Source: Chitinophaga barathri (GTDB lineage Bacteria; Bacteroidota; Bacteroidia; Chitinophagales; Chitinophagaceae). Taken from it: a stretch of DNA of 64,000 nucleotides. The translations under genes were made by a program, and so were the position numbers. Below the pieces are notes generated by a model that saw only the letters and a program-made list of their open reading frames with translations, was not told where the DNA came from and did not search any database. The stretch lies in contig NZ_RMBX01000005.1 of NCBI RefSeq assembly GCF_003807585.1, positions 1 through 64,000 of the forward strand, in the 5' to 3' direction. Shown one piece after another: positions 7,183 through 15,368 of this stretch (positions are counted from its first letter, which is position 1; every line of letters begins with the position of its first letter).

Positions 7183-8505
7183 TTATTCCAGGTTGAACAG
7201 TCCTTTGTTCAGCAGTTGCAGCGTTTTTTCCTTGTGCTGGCCACCTACGAGAATGGAAATGTTATGCCTGCTGCCACCGTAGGAAATCATCCTTAAAGGC
7301 ACTTCGTTCAGCGCTTCGAACAGTTTCTTGAGAATGGAAGGCGTGGCTGCTACTTCGTTCCCCACGATGGACACGATCGCCTGGTGATGATCCAGCTCCA
7401 CGGTGCCAAAGGGTTGCAGCTCTTTCAGTATCTGGTCGAGGTTGCGCTGATCGTCGATGGTGATGGATACCGCTACTTCTGAAGTAGTGATCATATCTAT
7501 CGGCGTGCGGTATTTCTCGAACACTTCGAATATTTTGCGGAGGAAACCATAAGCCAGCAGCATACGGCTGGATTTGATCTTGATAGCAATGATGCCGTCT
7601 TTCGCCGCGATGGCCTTCACACCGTTGCCGTTGGGCATTTCGGTGATGATGGTGCCTTTGGCTTCAGGCTGCAGGGTGTTCAGCAGTTTCACCGGGATGT
7701 TGAAGTGCTGTGCGGGCCAGATAGACGCCGGATGCAGGATCTTTGCGCCGAAGTAAGCCAGCTCCGCCGCTTCGTCGAAGCTCAGCTGATCGATCGGGAA
7801 GGTTTTTTTCACCACACGCGGATCGTTGTTGTGCATACCGTCTATGTCCGTCCATATCTGCACTTCGGAAGCCTGGATGGCTGCGCCGATGAGGGAAGCG
7901 GAATAATCGCTGCCGCCGCGTTTCAGGTTGTCAATTTCCCCGCGTGCATTGCGGCAGATATAACCCTGGGTGATAAAGAGCGTCTGGCCTTTGTTCTGGT
8001 CGATGAGCGCGCTCAGCCTCACTTTCATACGCGGGATCTCCGGCTCTTCAAACTCATCGATGCTCATGAAGTCCAGCGCGGGCGCCAGCACGGCATTCAC
8101 GCCGGCTTCTTCCAGGTAAGCGCAGAACAGTTTGGTGGAGAGCAGTTCGCCCTGCGCCAGGATGTCTTTGTTCAACGCTTCATTGAAAGATATCTTCAGG
8201 ATAATGTTGAGGAATTCAAAATGTTCGTCTACAATAGCCTTGGCGTTTTCACGGCCTGCGTCCGTTTTCACCAGTTCCTGCACAAAAGCGCGGTAGTGGC
8301 TTTCCAGCTTGTCAATCTGCTGTTTGGCCTGTGCCTTTTTGCCTTCAGAGCAGGATTGACCGATCTCAACCAGTGCATTGGTGGTGCCGGAAAGGGCCGA
8401 CAATACCACTATTTTGGCATCCGGATCTGCGGTAATCAACTTCGCTACGGCATGCATACGTTCCGGTTTACCAACGGAGGTTCCGCCAAATTTTAAGACT
8501 TTCAT
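7183..8505 (-). CDS. lysC: Aspartate kinase, monofunctional
   Basis: A 440-residue enzyme that phosphorylates L-aspartate, the first step toward lysine, threonine, methionine and diaminopimelate. It opens with the kinase signature MKVLKFGGTSVG; the kinase domain runs to about residue 280 and contains NLKRGGSDYSASLIGAA. Two ACT domains follow (about 300-370 and 375-440), the usual site of feedback inhibition by lysine or threonine; which amino acid cannot be told from sequence. No homoserine dehydrogenase domain is fused. It is the last gene of an operon with the Ldh2-type dehydrogenase (24-nt gap). Confidence 0.93.
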   Translation of the reverse strand: MKVLKFGGTSVGKPERMHAVAKLITADPDAKIVVLSALSGTTNALVEIGQSCSEGKKAQAKQQIDKLESHYRAFVQELVKTDAGRENAKAIVDEHFEFLNIILKISFNEALNKDILAQGELLSTKLFCAYLEEAGVNAVLAPALDFMSIDEFEEPEIPRMKVRLSALIDQNKGQTLFITQGYICRNARGEIDNLKRGGSDYSASLIGAAIQASEVQIWTDIDGMHNNDPRVVKKTFPIDQLSFDEAAELAYFGAKILHPASIWPAQHFNIPVKLLNTLQPEAKGTIITEMPNGNGVKAIAAKDGIIAIKIKSSRMLLAYGFLRKIFEVFEKYRTPIDMITTSEVAVSITIDDQRNLDQILKELQPFGTVELDHHQAIVSIVGNEVAATPSILKKLFEALNEVPLRMISYGGSRHNISILVGGQHKEKTLQLLNKGLFNLE

Positions 8506-8529
8506 TTGTTATGATGGTATATATATTAC

Positions 8530-9606
8530 TTAAAAATCGATTTTAAACTTCATGGCTATTTCGCCGAGGTCTTTCACCACGGGCCCCAGCAGCGGGACAC
8601 CGGCTTCCAGGCGTTCGGCCTGCATTTCCCTTTCGGGATCCCCGGGTATCAGTACTTTTTCGTGGCCTTCCGCGGTGGCGGCGTTCCGGAAGCGGTTGAT
8701 CCAGGTGTCCATATGATCCTTGAATTCATCCGCGGGGCGGAAAGCATCTACCCGCATGGCGCCGAAGAAATGGCCGAGTCCTTTCCCTACAGGGTCTGGC
8801 GGCAGCGGCAGAAAACTTACAAAAGGCGGCGCCCATGGGCCGTAATTGGCACCTGAAAGGACGGCCGAAAATATATCGACCACCGATCCCAGGCAATACC
8901 CTTTGTGGCTGCCATGCTCCCGGTCCCCTCCCAGCGGCAGCAAAGCGCCCCCGCTTTTCAGTTCGTTCGGGTTGGTGCTCGGCACCCCGTTTTTATCCTG
9001 TATCCAGCCCAGCGGGGCTTCCTGCTCTTTTCGCTGCAATATCTCCAGCTTGCCGTTGGCGGCCGTGGTAGTGGCAAAATCCGCTACAAAGGCCGGCTGT
9101 GTGGCAGCCGGGATGGCTACCGCAATCGGGTTCGTGCCCAGCATACGTTCAGTGGCAAAGGTAGGCGCTACCAGCGGGCTGGCATTGGTCATGGCCATAC
9201 CGATCATATCGTGCCGCAAGGCCATCATAGCATGATAACCCGCTATCCCGAAGTGATTGGAGTGGCGGACGCTCACCCAGCCTGTACCGGCGATCTTCGC
9301 TTTTTCTATGGCCACCTGCATGGCAAAAGGAGCCACCACGAGGCCCAGGCCTCCATCTCCGTCCACCACGGCCGTACTGGGTGTTTCATGTACGATCCTG
9401 ATATCGGGCAGCGGGTTGATGCGGCCGGCTTCCCACAAACGGATGTAGCCGGACAAACGGGCTACGCCATGGGAATCGATGCCACGAAGGTCCGCGGACA
9501 ACAATACAGTAGCGGCCAATTGTGCGTGCTCAGGCGTACAGCCGATCTTTAAAAAAACATCCCGGGTAAAAGCGTGCAGATGCTCGTAAGGAAAAACTTG
9601 CTCCAT
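8530..9606 (-). CDS. Ldh2-family malate/lactate-type NAD(P)-dependent dehydrogenase
   Basis: A 358-residue cytoplasmic oxidoreductase of the Ldh2 family (PF02615), which reduces 2-oxoacids to 2-hydroxyacids or related compounds. Family members act on malate, L-sulfolactate, ureidoglycolate, 2,3-diketogulonate or delta-piperideine-2-carboxylate, so the substrate stays open. Typical strings are LRGIDSHGVARLSGY near 40, the catalytic-His segment VRHSNHFGIAGYHA near 115, and GTNPIAVAIP with DFATTTAANGK further on. It sits between DUF3467 (6-nt gap) and lysC, so a role close to aspartate-family metabolism is conceivable but unproven. Confidence 0.88.
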   Translation of the reverse strand: MEQVFPYEHLHAFTRDVFLKIGCTPEHAQLAATVLLSADLRGIDSHGVARLSGYIRLWEAGRINPLPDIRIVHETPSTAVVDGDGGLGLVVAPFAMQVAIEKAKIAGTGWVSVRHSNHFGIAGYHAMMALRHDMIGMAMTNASPLVAPTFATERMLGTNPIAVAIPAATQPAFVADFATTTAANGKLEILQRKEQEAPLGWIQDKNGVPSTNPNELKSGGALLPLGGDREHGSHKGYCLGSVVDIFSAVLSGANYGPWAPPFVSFLPLPPDPVGKGLGHFFGAMRVDAFRPADEFKDHMDTWINRFRNAATAEGHEKVLIPGDPEREMQAERLEAGVPLLGPVVKDLGEIAMKFKIDF

Positions 9607-9612
9607 TTATAA

Positions 9613-9924
9613 TTATGCCTGTGCAGTAGGCCCTCCGAAGTTCATGGGAATGGAAACCGGCTCCTGGTCCTGTATGGTGCCGTGTGCGGATTCATATTTC
9701 TTTACATTGTCCACCAGGGCCTTCATCAGGCGTTTGGCATGCTGGGGGGTGAGTATGATGCGGGATTTAACCTTTGCTTTTGGTAAACCGGGCATCACAT
9801 TGATGAAATCAACCACAAACTCGGATGGGGAGTGCGTGATAATGGCCAGATTAGCATATGTTCCGTCTGCAATTTCCTCACTCAGCTCTATATTCAGCTG
9901 CTGCTGCTCATTTTGATTTTCCAT
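9613..9924 (-). CDS. DUF3467-domain protein
   Basis: A 103-residue cytoplasmic protein of the DUF3467 family, function unknown. The core is ADGTYANLAIITHSPSEFVVDF, then a basic segment and LTPQHAKRLMKALVDNVKKYE. The frame stays open to a possible start at 9978, but that lies inside a terminator hairpin and upstream of a good -7 box (9946-9953), so ATG 9924 (MENQNEQQ) is the sensible start. It is first in an operon with the Ldh2-type dehydrogenase and lysC. Confidence 0.85.
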   Translation of the reverse strand: MENQNEQQQLNIELSEEIADGTYANLAIITHSPSEFVVDFINVMPGLPKAKVKSRIILTPQHAKRLMKALVDNVKKYESAHGTIQDQEPVSIPMNFGGPTAQA

Positions 9925-9945
9925 TATATGTGGTTTAACGAGATA

Positions 9946-9953
9946 CAAAAATA
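9946..9953 (-). promoter_or_regulatory. -7 element of the DUF3467-Ldh2-lysC operon
   Basis: On the minus strand TATTTTTG matches TAnnTTTG, 21 nt before ATG 9924. It directly follows the T-run of the upstream SusD terminator, so the two signals are packed together. Confidence 0.6.
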
Positions 9954-9988
9954 AAAAAAGAGGTGCCATTTCCAGCACCTCTTTTTTT
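9952..9988. terminator. Terminator after the first SusC/SusD unit
   Basis: AGAGGTGC (9959-9966) pairs perfectly with GCACCTCT (9975-9982), with A- and T-runs of seven on either side. On the minus strand it ends the susC-susD transcript. Confidence 0.85.
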
Positions 9989-10006
9989 ATTATGGCCAGT
10001 TTTGGA

Positions 10007-10058
10007 ATAATTCCGGATTTTCCAGCCTCCTTTGGGGAAGCCTTGAATCCGGAATTAT
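10007..10058 (-). repeat. 13-bp stem in the 3' region of susD
   Basis: ATAATTCCGGATT (10007-10019) and AATCCGGAATTAT (10046-10058) are perfect inverted repeats around a 26-nt loop. No T-run follows. It lies between the susD stop and the true terminator and may protect the mRNA 3' end. Confidence 0.5.
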
Positions 10059-10074
10059 AACACGGGAGTATTAA

Positions 10075-11553
10075 TTACTTATCCCACCAAACCGGGGTGG
10101 AAAGCTCATCGGGACCCTGAATGGCCAGCGCGGCTTCGTAGTTCGCCTTATTCAGGTCGCGCTCCGTACCGATGTAACACTGCCTGCGGGGGATCTGTCC
10201 GCCGGCGTTTACAGCATCGGGAGCCGCCGTCAGTGCGGGATAACCTGTCCTGCGCCATTCAGCCCAGGCTTCGTATCCGTTGCCCAGGAAGAAGTTCAGC
10301 CATTTCTGCGTCTGGATGCGCTCCAGTTTCACAGCGGCTGTCTGGGCAGGTGTGATCACCACATTGGCGCCTGCGGCGTAACCGGTGATATCCACTTCGG
10401 CAATGGTTTTGGCTGCGAGGCCATGCCATTTCTGCATGGAAGCGGTAATCCCCCTGTTGTACCAGAGGAGCGTTTCAACGTCTCCGCCGGGTATCCAGCC
10501 TATGAGAGCCGCTTCAGCCATGGTGAAACAGGTTTGCGCATAGGTGGTGAGCAGGGCGGGGAAGTTCTGCGCGGCAGGCGTGGTACCTATCAGGCTGAAA
10601 TCGCCGGTAGTGAACTGATCGTTTACGCCATAGGGGATGCCAACAAAAGTACCCGCGGCATTTGCGGGAGAGCGGGCAAAGATGGAAAGGCGCGGATCTG
10701 CCAGCAGCTTCAGTTTATCGATCATGGTGTTGCTCAATCCATAGTCGTACCGGCTGCGGTAGTTCGTATACCAGGGGCTTTCAAATGCCTGAACGGCCTG
10801 GTAAGGGAAAGCGGCGTCATCGGTATTGGCGCCCATGAGGCCCGCGGCCACTGCTTCAGTGAAAGCAGCACGACCTGCGGCTGCTTCGGATGTGCCGGAA
10901 AGACGCAGTGCGGCGATGGCCCGGAGGGTGTTCGCCCAGCGTTTCCATTTGGCAAAGTTGCCGTCGAACAGGGGATCGTTCGGCATCGTCACGGTGATCT
11001 GCGCGGAGGCTTCTTTGAATTCCTTCAGCAGATCCAGGTAGATGTCCTTTTGCGGCGTGAATTTAGGTTTGGTATTGGCGGAACCTTTGAGTGCGTCAAA
11101 ATAAGGGATGTCGCCCCAGCGGTCCGTCATGGTGAGCATGAGGAAAGCGCGCAATACGCGTGCATGCCCTATCTGGTTGTCGTTCGGGCTATTGTCCAGC
11201 ACGGCTTTAGTCACCTTGGTAACAGGATCGGTATTCATCTCAATGATCCTGGTGAGGTCCATCAGCGGGCCGGAATAGATCGCATTATAGCTGTATTCCC
11301 GGTTAAAATAACGGGATTCGTTGTTGTATACATATTCGGCCAGGTGCTGTACGTACAGTACGCCGCCCGCGGCGTTGTTGATACCGCCGATGCCTATCAC
11401 GGCGCTGCCGAAGAGGAATTTGGTGGAAGGCTGGCTGGCCTGGTTGGGGTTCACATTGAGGTCCCCGAAATCCTTATTACAGGATACGGTGCCTGCCAGC
11501 GTAATCCCCAGCATCACCGCAGCCGTCATATGTTTTAACCTGATGAGTTTCAT
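10075..11553 (-). CDS. SusD/RagB-family outer-membrane lipoprotein
   Basis: A 492-residue surface lipoprotein that captures substrate for its SusC partner. The signal peptide ends at a lipobox with Cys25 (TLAGTVSC). NKDFGDLNVNPNQ after the cysteine is typical of the SusD_like_2 branch, as is the helical TPR-like body with KFTPQKDIYLDLLKEF and RALVLMTMTDRWGDIPY-like text near 130-150. It follows susC after 19 nt. No enzyme gene lies in this unit, so the substrate cannot be guessed; some such pairs carry peptides rather than glycans. Confidence 0.9.
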   Translation of the reverse strand: MKLIRLKHMTAAVMLGITLAGTVSCNKDFGDLNVNPNQASQPSTKFLFGSAVIGIGGINNAAGGVLYVQHLAEYVYNNESRYFNREYSYNAIYSGPLMDLTRIIEMNTDPVTKVTKAVLDNSPNDNQIGHARVLRAFLMLTMTDRWGDIPYFDALKGSANTKPKFTPQKDIYLDLLKEFKEASAQITVTMPNDPLFDGNFAKWKRWANTLRAIAALRLSGTSEAAAGRAAFTEAVAAGLMGANTDDAAFPYQAVQAFESPWYTNYRSRYDYGLSNTMIDKLKLLADPRLSIFARSPANAAGTFVGIPYGVNDQFTTGDFSLIGTTPAAQNFPALLTTYAQTCFTMAEAALIGWIPGGDVETLLWYNRGITASMQKWHGLAAKTIAEVDITGYAAGANVVITPAQTAAVKLERIQTQKWLNFFLGNGYEAWAEWRRTGYPALTAAPDAVNAGGQIPRRQCYIGTERDLNKANYEAALAIQGPDELSTPVWWDK

Positions 11554-11572
11554 ATCTTCTACGGTTTTGTTG

Positions 11573-14500
11573 TTAGAAAGTAACTTTTACGTTAAAGCCG
11601 ATGGAACGTGTGCCGGGCAGCTGGCCGCCTTCGATCCAGGAAGATTCCAGTTCGGAAGGATCAAGACCTTTGGTAGCGCTGTGGATCAGCCAGAGGTTCT
11701 GACCGATAACGGCTACGTTGATGCCTTTGAAAGGTGAATTCCCCAGCATACGGGTCGGGAAAGAATAACCGATGGCCAGTTCACGCAGTTTCACGTAAGA
11801 CGCGTCGTATGTCCAGTTTTCCCAGAGGGAGAACAGGTAAGACTGGTAAAGGTCTTTGGTTTCGGCATATACTTCGTTCTGTTTGCCGGAGCTGGCGCTG
11901 ATCGCATCCAGCTTCACACCGCCGCCACTGGCTACCGGGTCGCGTTTGGGATTGCCTTTATCGTTCAGGCCGGCTGTTTCAGCAGAAAGGCCGGAGCCGG
12001 ACATAAACATTTTGGAAATAGACACAAACTTGCCGCCTTTCTGGAAGTCCAGGGAGAAGTTGAGGGAGAAGTTTTTGTAATAAACACCTGAAGACACACC
12101 ACCTGTCCAATCCGGGGTTACATAACCCAGTTCAACGCTATTGTTCAGCAAAGGATACCCTTCATCGTCCACCAGCATTTTGCCGGTAGCTTCGTCTCTC
12201 TGGAAGCCGCCGCCCATGATGAGGCCGTAAGAAGAACCTTTTTTAGCATTGAGTGAAGCGCGGGGGGAGCCTACGAAACCGAATGACAGCGCGGAACCGT
12301 CAAGCGCCACCTGGAGATTTTCCACATCCGGCGCGATGGATACCACGGTGTTTTTCATGAAGGCAAAGTTCACATCTATATCCCAGCTGAAATCCTGCAT
12401 TTTCAGCGGAGTAGCGCCGATAGTGAATTCCCAGCCTTTGTTGATCATTTCGCCGGAGTTGATCTTACGGGCGGAATAACCGGAAGAGCTGGGCACTGTT
12501 ACGTCCACGATCTGGTCGATGTTTTTACGGTAGAAGTAGTTCACATCCAGTCTTACGCGGTTGTTTGCAAACTGCAGTTCGGTACCGATCTCGTAGCTGG
12601 TAGAAAGTGCGGGGCGAAGGCTGTCATTGGGCCTTGTATCCGGCACGCTCATGCGGGAGTAAGTGGCGCTGCCTGATTTCGGGAAGTTGGTGCCCAGCGC
12701 GAATGTTTCCTGGATGGCATACGGGTCTGTATCCGTACCCAGGCGGGCGATGGAAGCGCGCAGTTTACCAAAGCTCAGCCAGTCGCGGGTATTGAGCAAT
12801 TCGGTAAATACAAAGGAGGTGCTCAAACTTCCGTAAACGTATGAGTTGTTAAATGAAGGCAGTGTGGAAGAGATATCATTACGCACCGTTGCGTCCAGGA
12901 ACAACATGTCCCTGAAACCCACGCCGGCATAACCGAACAGGGAGTTCACCTTACGTTCCTGGATCAGGTTCGTGGTTACTTTTTCGTTCAGGGAATTGCT
13001 CACATTGTATACGTCCGGCAGGATGAAACCACCTGCGGTAGCGGATGTTACGCGATAGCGGGTACGGGTGTTCAATTCGCCCCAAACACCTGCGCGCAGA
13101 GAGAAGTCCTTGATGGTCTTTTCATATTCCAGGTTGCCGAGGTATGACACTTCCGTACGTTTGTCTTCTTCCGTAGAGAAAGAAGGCGGGTTGAGCGTAT
13201 AGGAAGCCACGCGGTTGTCGCTGTTAAAGTTTTCGAAAGTACCGCGGGCGATCACGCCGGCTTTGAAGCCGTTCATGAAGTTGTAATTCAGGGTTACCTG
13301 GCCGTATACTGTCTGGATGTAGTTGTTGCGGATGTTTTCATACGCTTCGGTATAAGGATTGTCCCAGTATTTGGGAGTCACGTTCGTGGGGCCGGTCATG
13401 TTCCAGCTGCGGAAGCTGCCGTCCTCGCGTTTGTAGTATTCTTTCAGCTTGTTGGTTTCCAGGTTGCGGTGGAACCATTGGTTGAAAGAACCGGTGGTTT
13501 GGGTACCATAACCTTCGCGGGGCACGTTGAAGAGGTATTCATTCACATAATTGATATTGGTGCTCAGCGTCAGCTTATTAGTGAGGTTCAGGCTGCCGTA
13601 GTAGGTGAGCCAGTTCTTTTGCTGTTTGGAGTTGGGGATTACACCGGAACGGGTGAGGTTGGTAAATGAGAAGCGGTTTGTCATCACATCGCTGCTTTTC
13701 GCGAAAGAAACGGTGGTGTTGTTGGCAATACCGGTTTTGAAGAAGTCGCGAACGTTGTCTGGCTGTGGCACGAATGGTTTCTGGATGCCGAAGTCAGAGG
13801 GGCTTACGGTAGGGTCCCAGGCATACCATGGAGCGTGGATGGTGCCATCCATGCGGGGGCCCCAGCTTTCGTCCACTTCGTAGTTATAATATTTTGCGCC
13901 GTCCAGTTTGGCGAGCGCGGGGTTGTGCGTACCGGGCTGATAGACGAATGTCCTCCAGTCCTGCGAGCTACCGCCGCCATATTCGTTCTGGTAATCAGGC
14001 AGTACATATACATTTTCGAAGGTGGTAGTATGGTTTACGGTGAGGCCGATACCGCCGCCGGACGTCTTTTTGGTGGTGATCACCACGGCGCCTTCGGAGG
14101 CACGCTGGCCGTAAAGTGCCGTGGCAGCGGGGCCTTTCAGTACGGTGAGGGAAGCCACGTCATCCGGGTTGATGGCGGTGTTCGGAGTGATCACACCATC
14201 TACCACGTAAATGGGGTTGCCGCCGGTGAGGTTATTCACACCGCGCAGACGGATCTGCATGGTACCGAACTTGGCGCCGGAACCGCCGCGAAGCTGCACG
14301 CCTGCTACTTTACCGGCGATGGCGGTATTAAGGTCCGCCTGTTTGGTTTGTGTGATCTTGTCGGCTTTGATTTCCTGTACAGCATAACCGAGGGACTTTT
14401 TCTGACGGTTCATGCCGAGAGCGGTTACTACCACTTCTTCGAGGCTTTTTGCATCCGGTGCGAGGGACACGGAAACGGAAGTGAGGCTTCCTAATGGGAT

Positions 14501-14743
14501 TTCTTTGGCAAGATAACCAACGCTGCGGACGATGAGCGTGACGTTGGTGCCGGATACGGAGAGAGAGAAGTTACCTTCCTGGTCGGCAGTGGTTCCGGAT
14601 GTAGTGCCTTTAATCTGGACGGTGGCGAAGGCGATGGGAGCACCATCGTCCCCCACTACCTTCCCCGTCACTTGGCGCTGCTGGGCAAATGCCAGACTGA
14701 CGCTCACCATCATCATGGTGATGAACAGTAAAGCTTGTTTCAT
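11573..14743 (-). CDS. SusC/RagA-family TonB-dependent outer-membrane transporter
   Basis: A 1056-residue outer-membrane pore. The signal peptide (1-20, ending AFA) is followed by a carboxypeptidase-regulatory-like domain (about 23-100), a TonB-box/plug region (EEVVVTALGMNRQKKSLGY, then ADLNTAIAGKVAGVQLRGG and YVVDGVITPN) and a large beta-barrel ending in NVKVTF with the usual terminal aromatic residue. It imports ligand handed over by the SusD lipoprotein, using TonB energy. The 625-bp gap upstream should hold its promoter; no sigma/anti-sigma pair adjoins it. Confidence 0.93.
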   Translation of the reverse strand: MKQALLFITMMMVSVSLAFAQQRQVTGKVVGDDGAPIAFATVQIKGTTSGTTADQEGNFSLSVSGTNVTLIVRSVGYLAKEIPLGSLTSVSVSLAPDAKSLEEVVVTALGMNRQKKSLGYAVQEIKADKITQTKQADLNTAIAGKVAGVQLRGGSGAKFGTMQIRLRGVNNLTGGNPIYVVDGVITPNTAINPDDVASLTVLKGPAATALYGQRASEGAVVITTKKTSGGGIGLTVNHTTTFENVYVLPDYQNEYGGGSSQDWRTFVYQPGTHNPALAKLDGAKYYNYEVDESWGPRMDGTIHAPWYAWDPTVSPSDFGIQKPFVPQPDNVRDFFKTGIANNTTVSFAKSSDVMTNRFSFTNLTRSGVIPNSKQQKNWLTYYGSLNLTNKLTLSTNINYVNEYLFNVPREGYGTQTTGSFNQWFHRNLETNKLKEYYKREDGSFRSWNMTGPTNVTPKYWDNPYTEAYENIRNNYIQTVYGQVTLNYNFMNGFKAGVIARGTFENFNSDNRVASYTLNPPSFSTEEDKRTEVSYLGNLEYEKTIKDFSLRAGVWGELNTRTRYRVTSATAGGFILPDVYNVSNSLNEKVTTNLIQERKVNSLFGYAGVGFRDMLFLDATVRNDISSTLPSFNNSYVYGSLSTSFVFTELLNTRDWLSFGKLRASIARLGTDTDPYAIQETFALGTNFPKSGSATYSRMSVPDTRPNDSLRPALSTSYEIGTELQFANNRVRLDVNYFYRKNIDQIVDVTVPSSSGYSARKINSGEMINKGWEFTIGATPLKMQDFSWDIDVNFAFMKNTVVSIAPDVENLQVALDGSALSFGFVGSPRASLNAKKGSSYGLIMGGGFQRDEATGKMLVDDEGYPLLNNSVELGYVTPDWTGGVSSGVYYKNFSLNFSLDFQKGGKFVSISKMFMSGSGLSAETAGLNDKGNPKRDPVASGGGVKLDAISASSGKQNEVYAETKDLYQSYLFSLWENWTYDASYVKLRELAIGYSFPTRMLGNSPFKGINVAVIGQNLWLIHSATKGLDPSELESSWIEGGQLPGTRSIGFNVKVTF

Positions 14744-15368
14744 AAAAAAGATTCAGATTTTGGATGAGAAACTAAACTTGTCTAAATAATAGGCGGAATA
14801 AAAAGATGATCAATTCATTTTCAGGTCATAGTAGCAGTTTGATTTAGCTGGTTGTTGAATATTGTTTTAACGGTTATCAAGCACAGGTTTTATAGATGAA
14901 GGCCGGTTCAGGCAAAAGCTTTCCCGATCTAAAAAATCTTGATTTTTTAAATACAAATTCAGGTTCCCGGATTGGAATAATGAGCAGGTAAAGAATGGCA
15001 GTTTTTTACCGTTCGCGTTGTGTCTTTGTTGAATTGATACTGTCGTTGGCTATGAAATGGCTTACCAGATCATGTTCGCTCTGATTTAGATTTAGAGATT
15101 CGATTTAGACATTGACCTTTTTTCTTTTCCCTGTTGCTACTCAGTTAAGCATTGTTAGGATAATGGTAAGCAACCACTCTTGATCTTGGATGTATTTATA
15201 ATCATTTTGGATGATAGACGTAAGTTAGTAATTTATTTTACTTCAGCATCACCACCGGTTAAACTTTTGTTAAAAACCCTGCTTGATAACTTTATAAACT
15301 ACTGGAAAACAGGTAGATATGTGCTCAAAAAAAGAGTAAAAAAAATTTCACCCCCGCAATCCGATGCC
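14744..15368. other. Intergenic region upstream of the first susC
   Basis: No gene is supported. The heptamer GATTTAG occurs four times (14841, 15083, 15089 and 15102; the middle two overlap by one base). I see no convincing TAnnTTTG element for susC on the minus strand. The right edge (15354-15376) resembles part of a tRNA but overlaps the end of the next gene. Confidence 0.5.
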
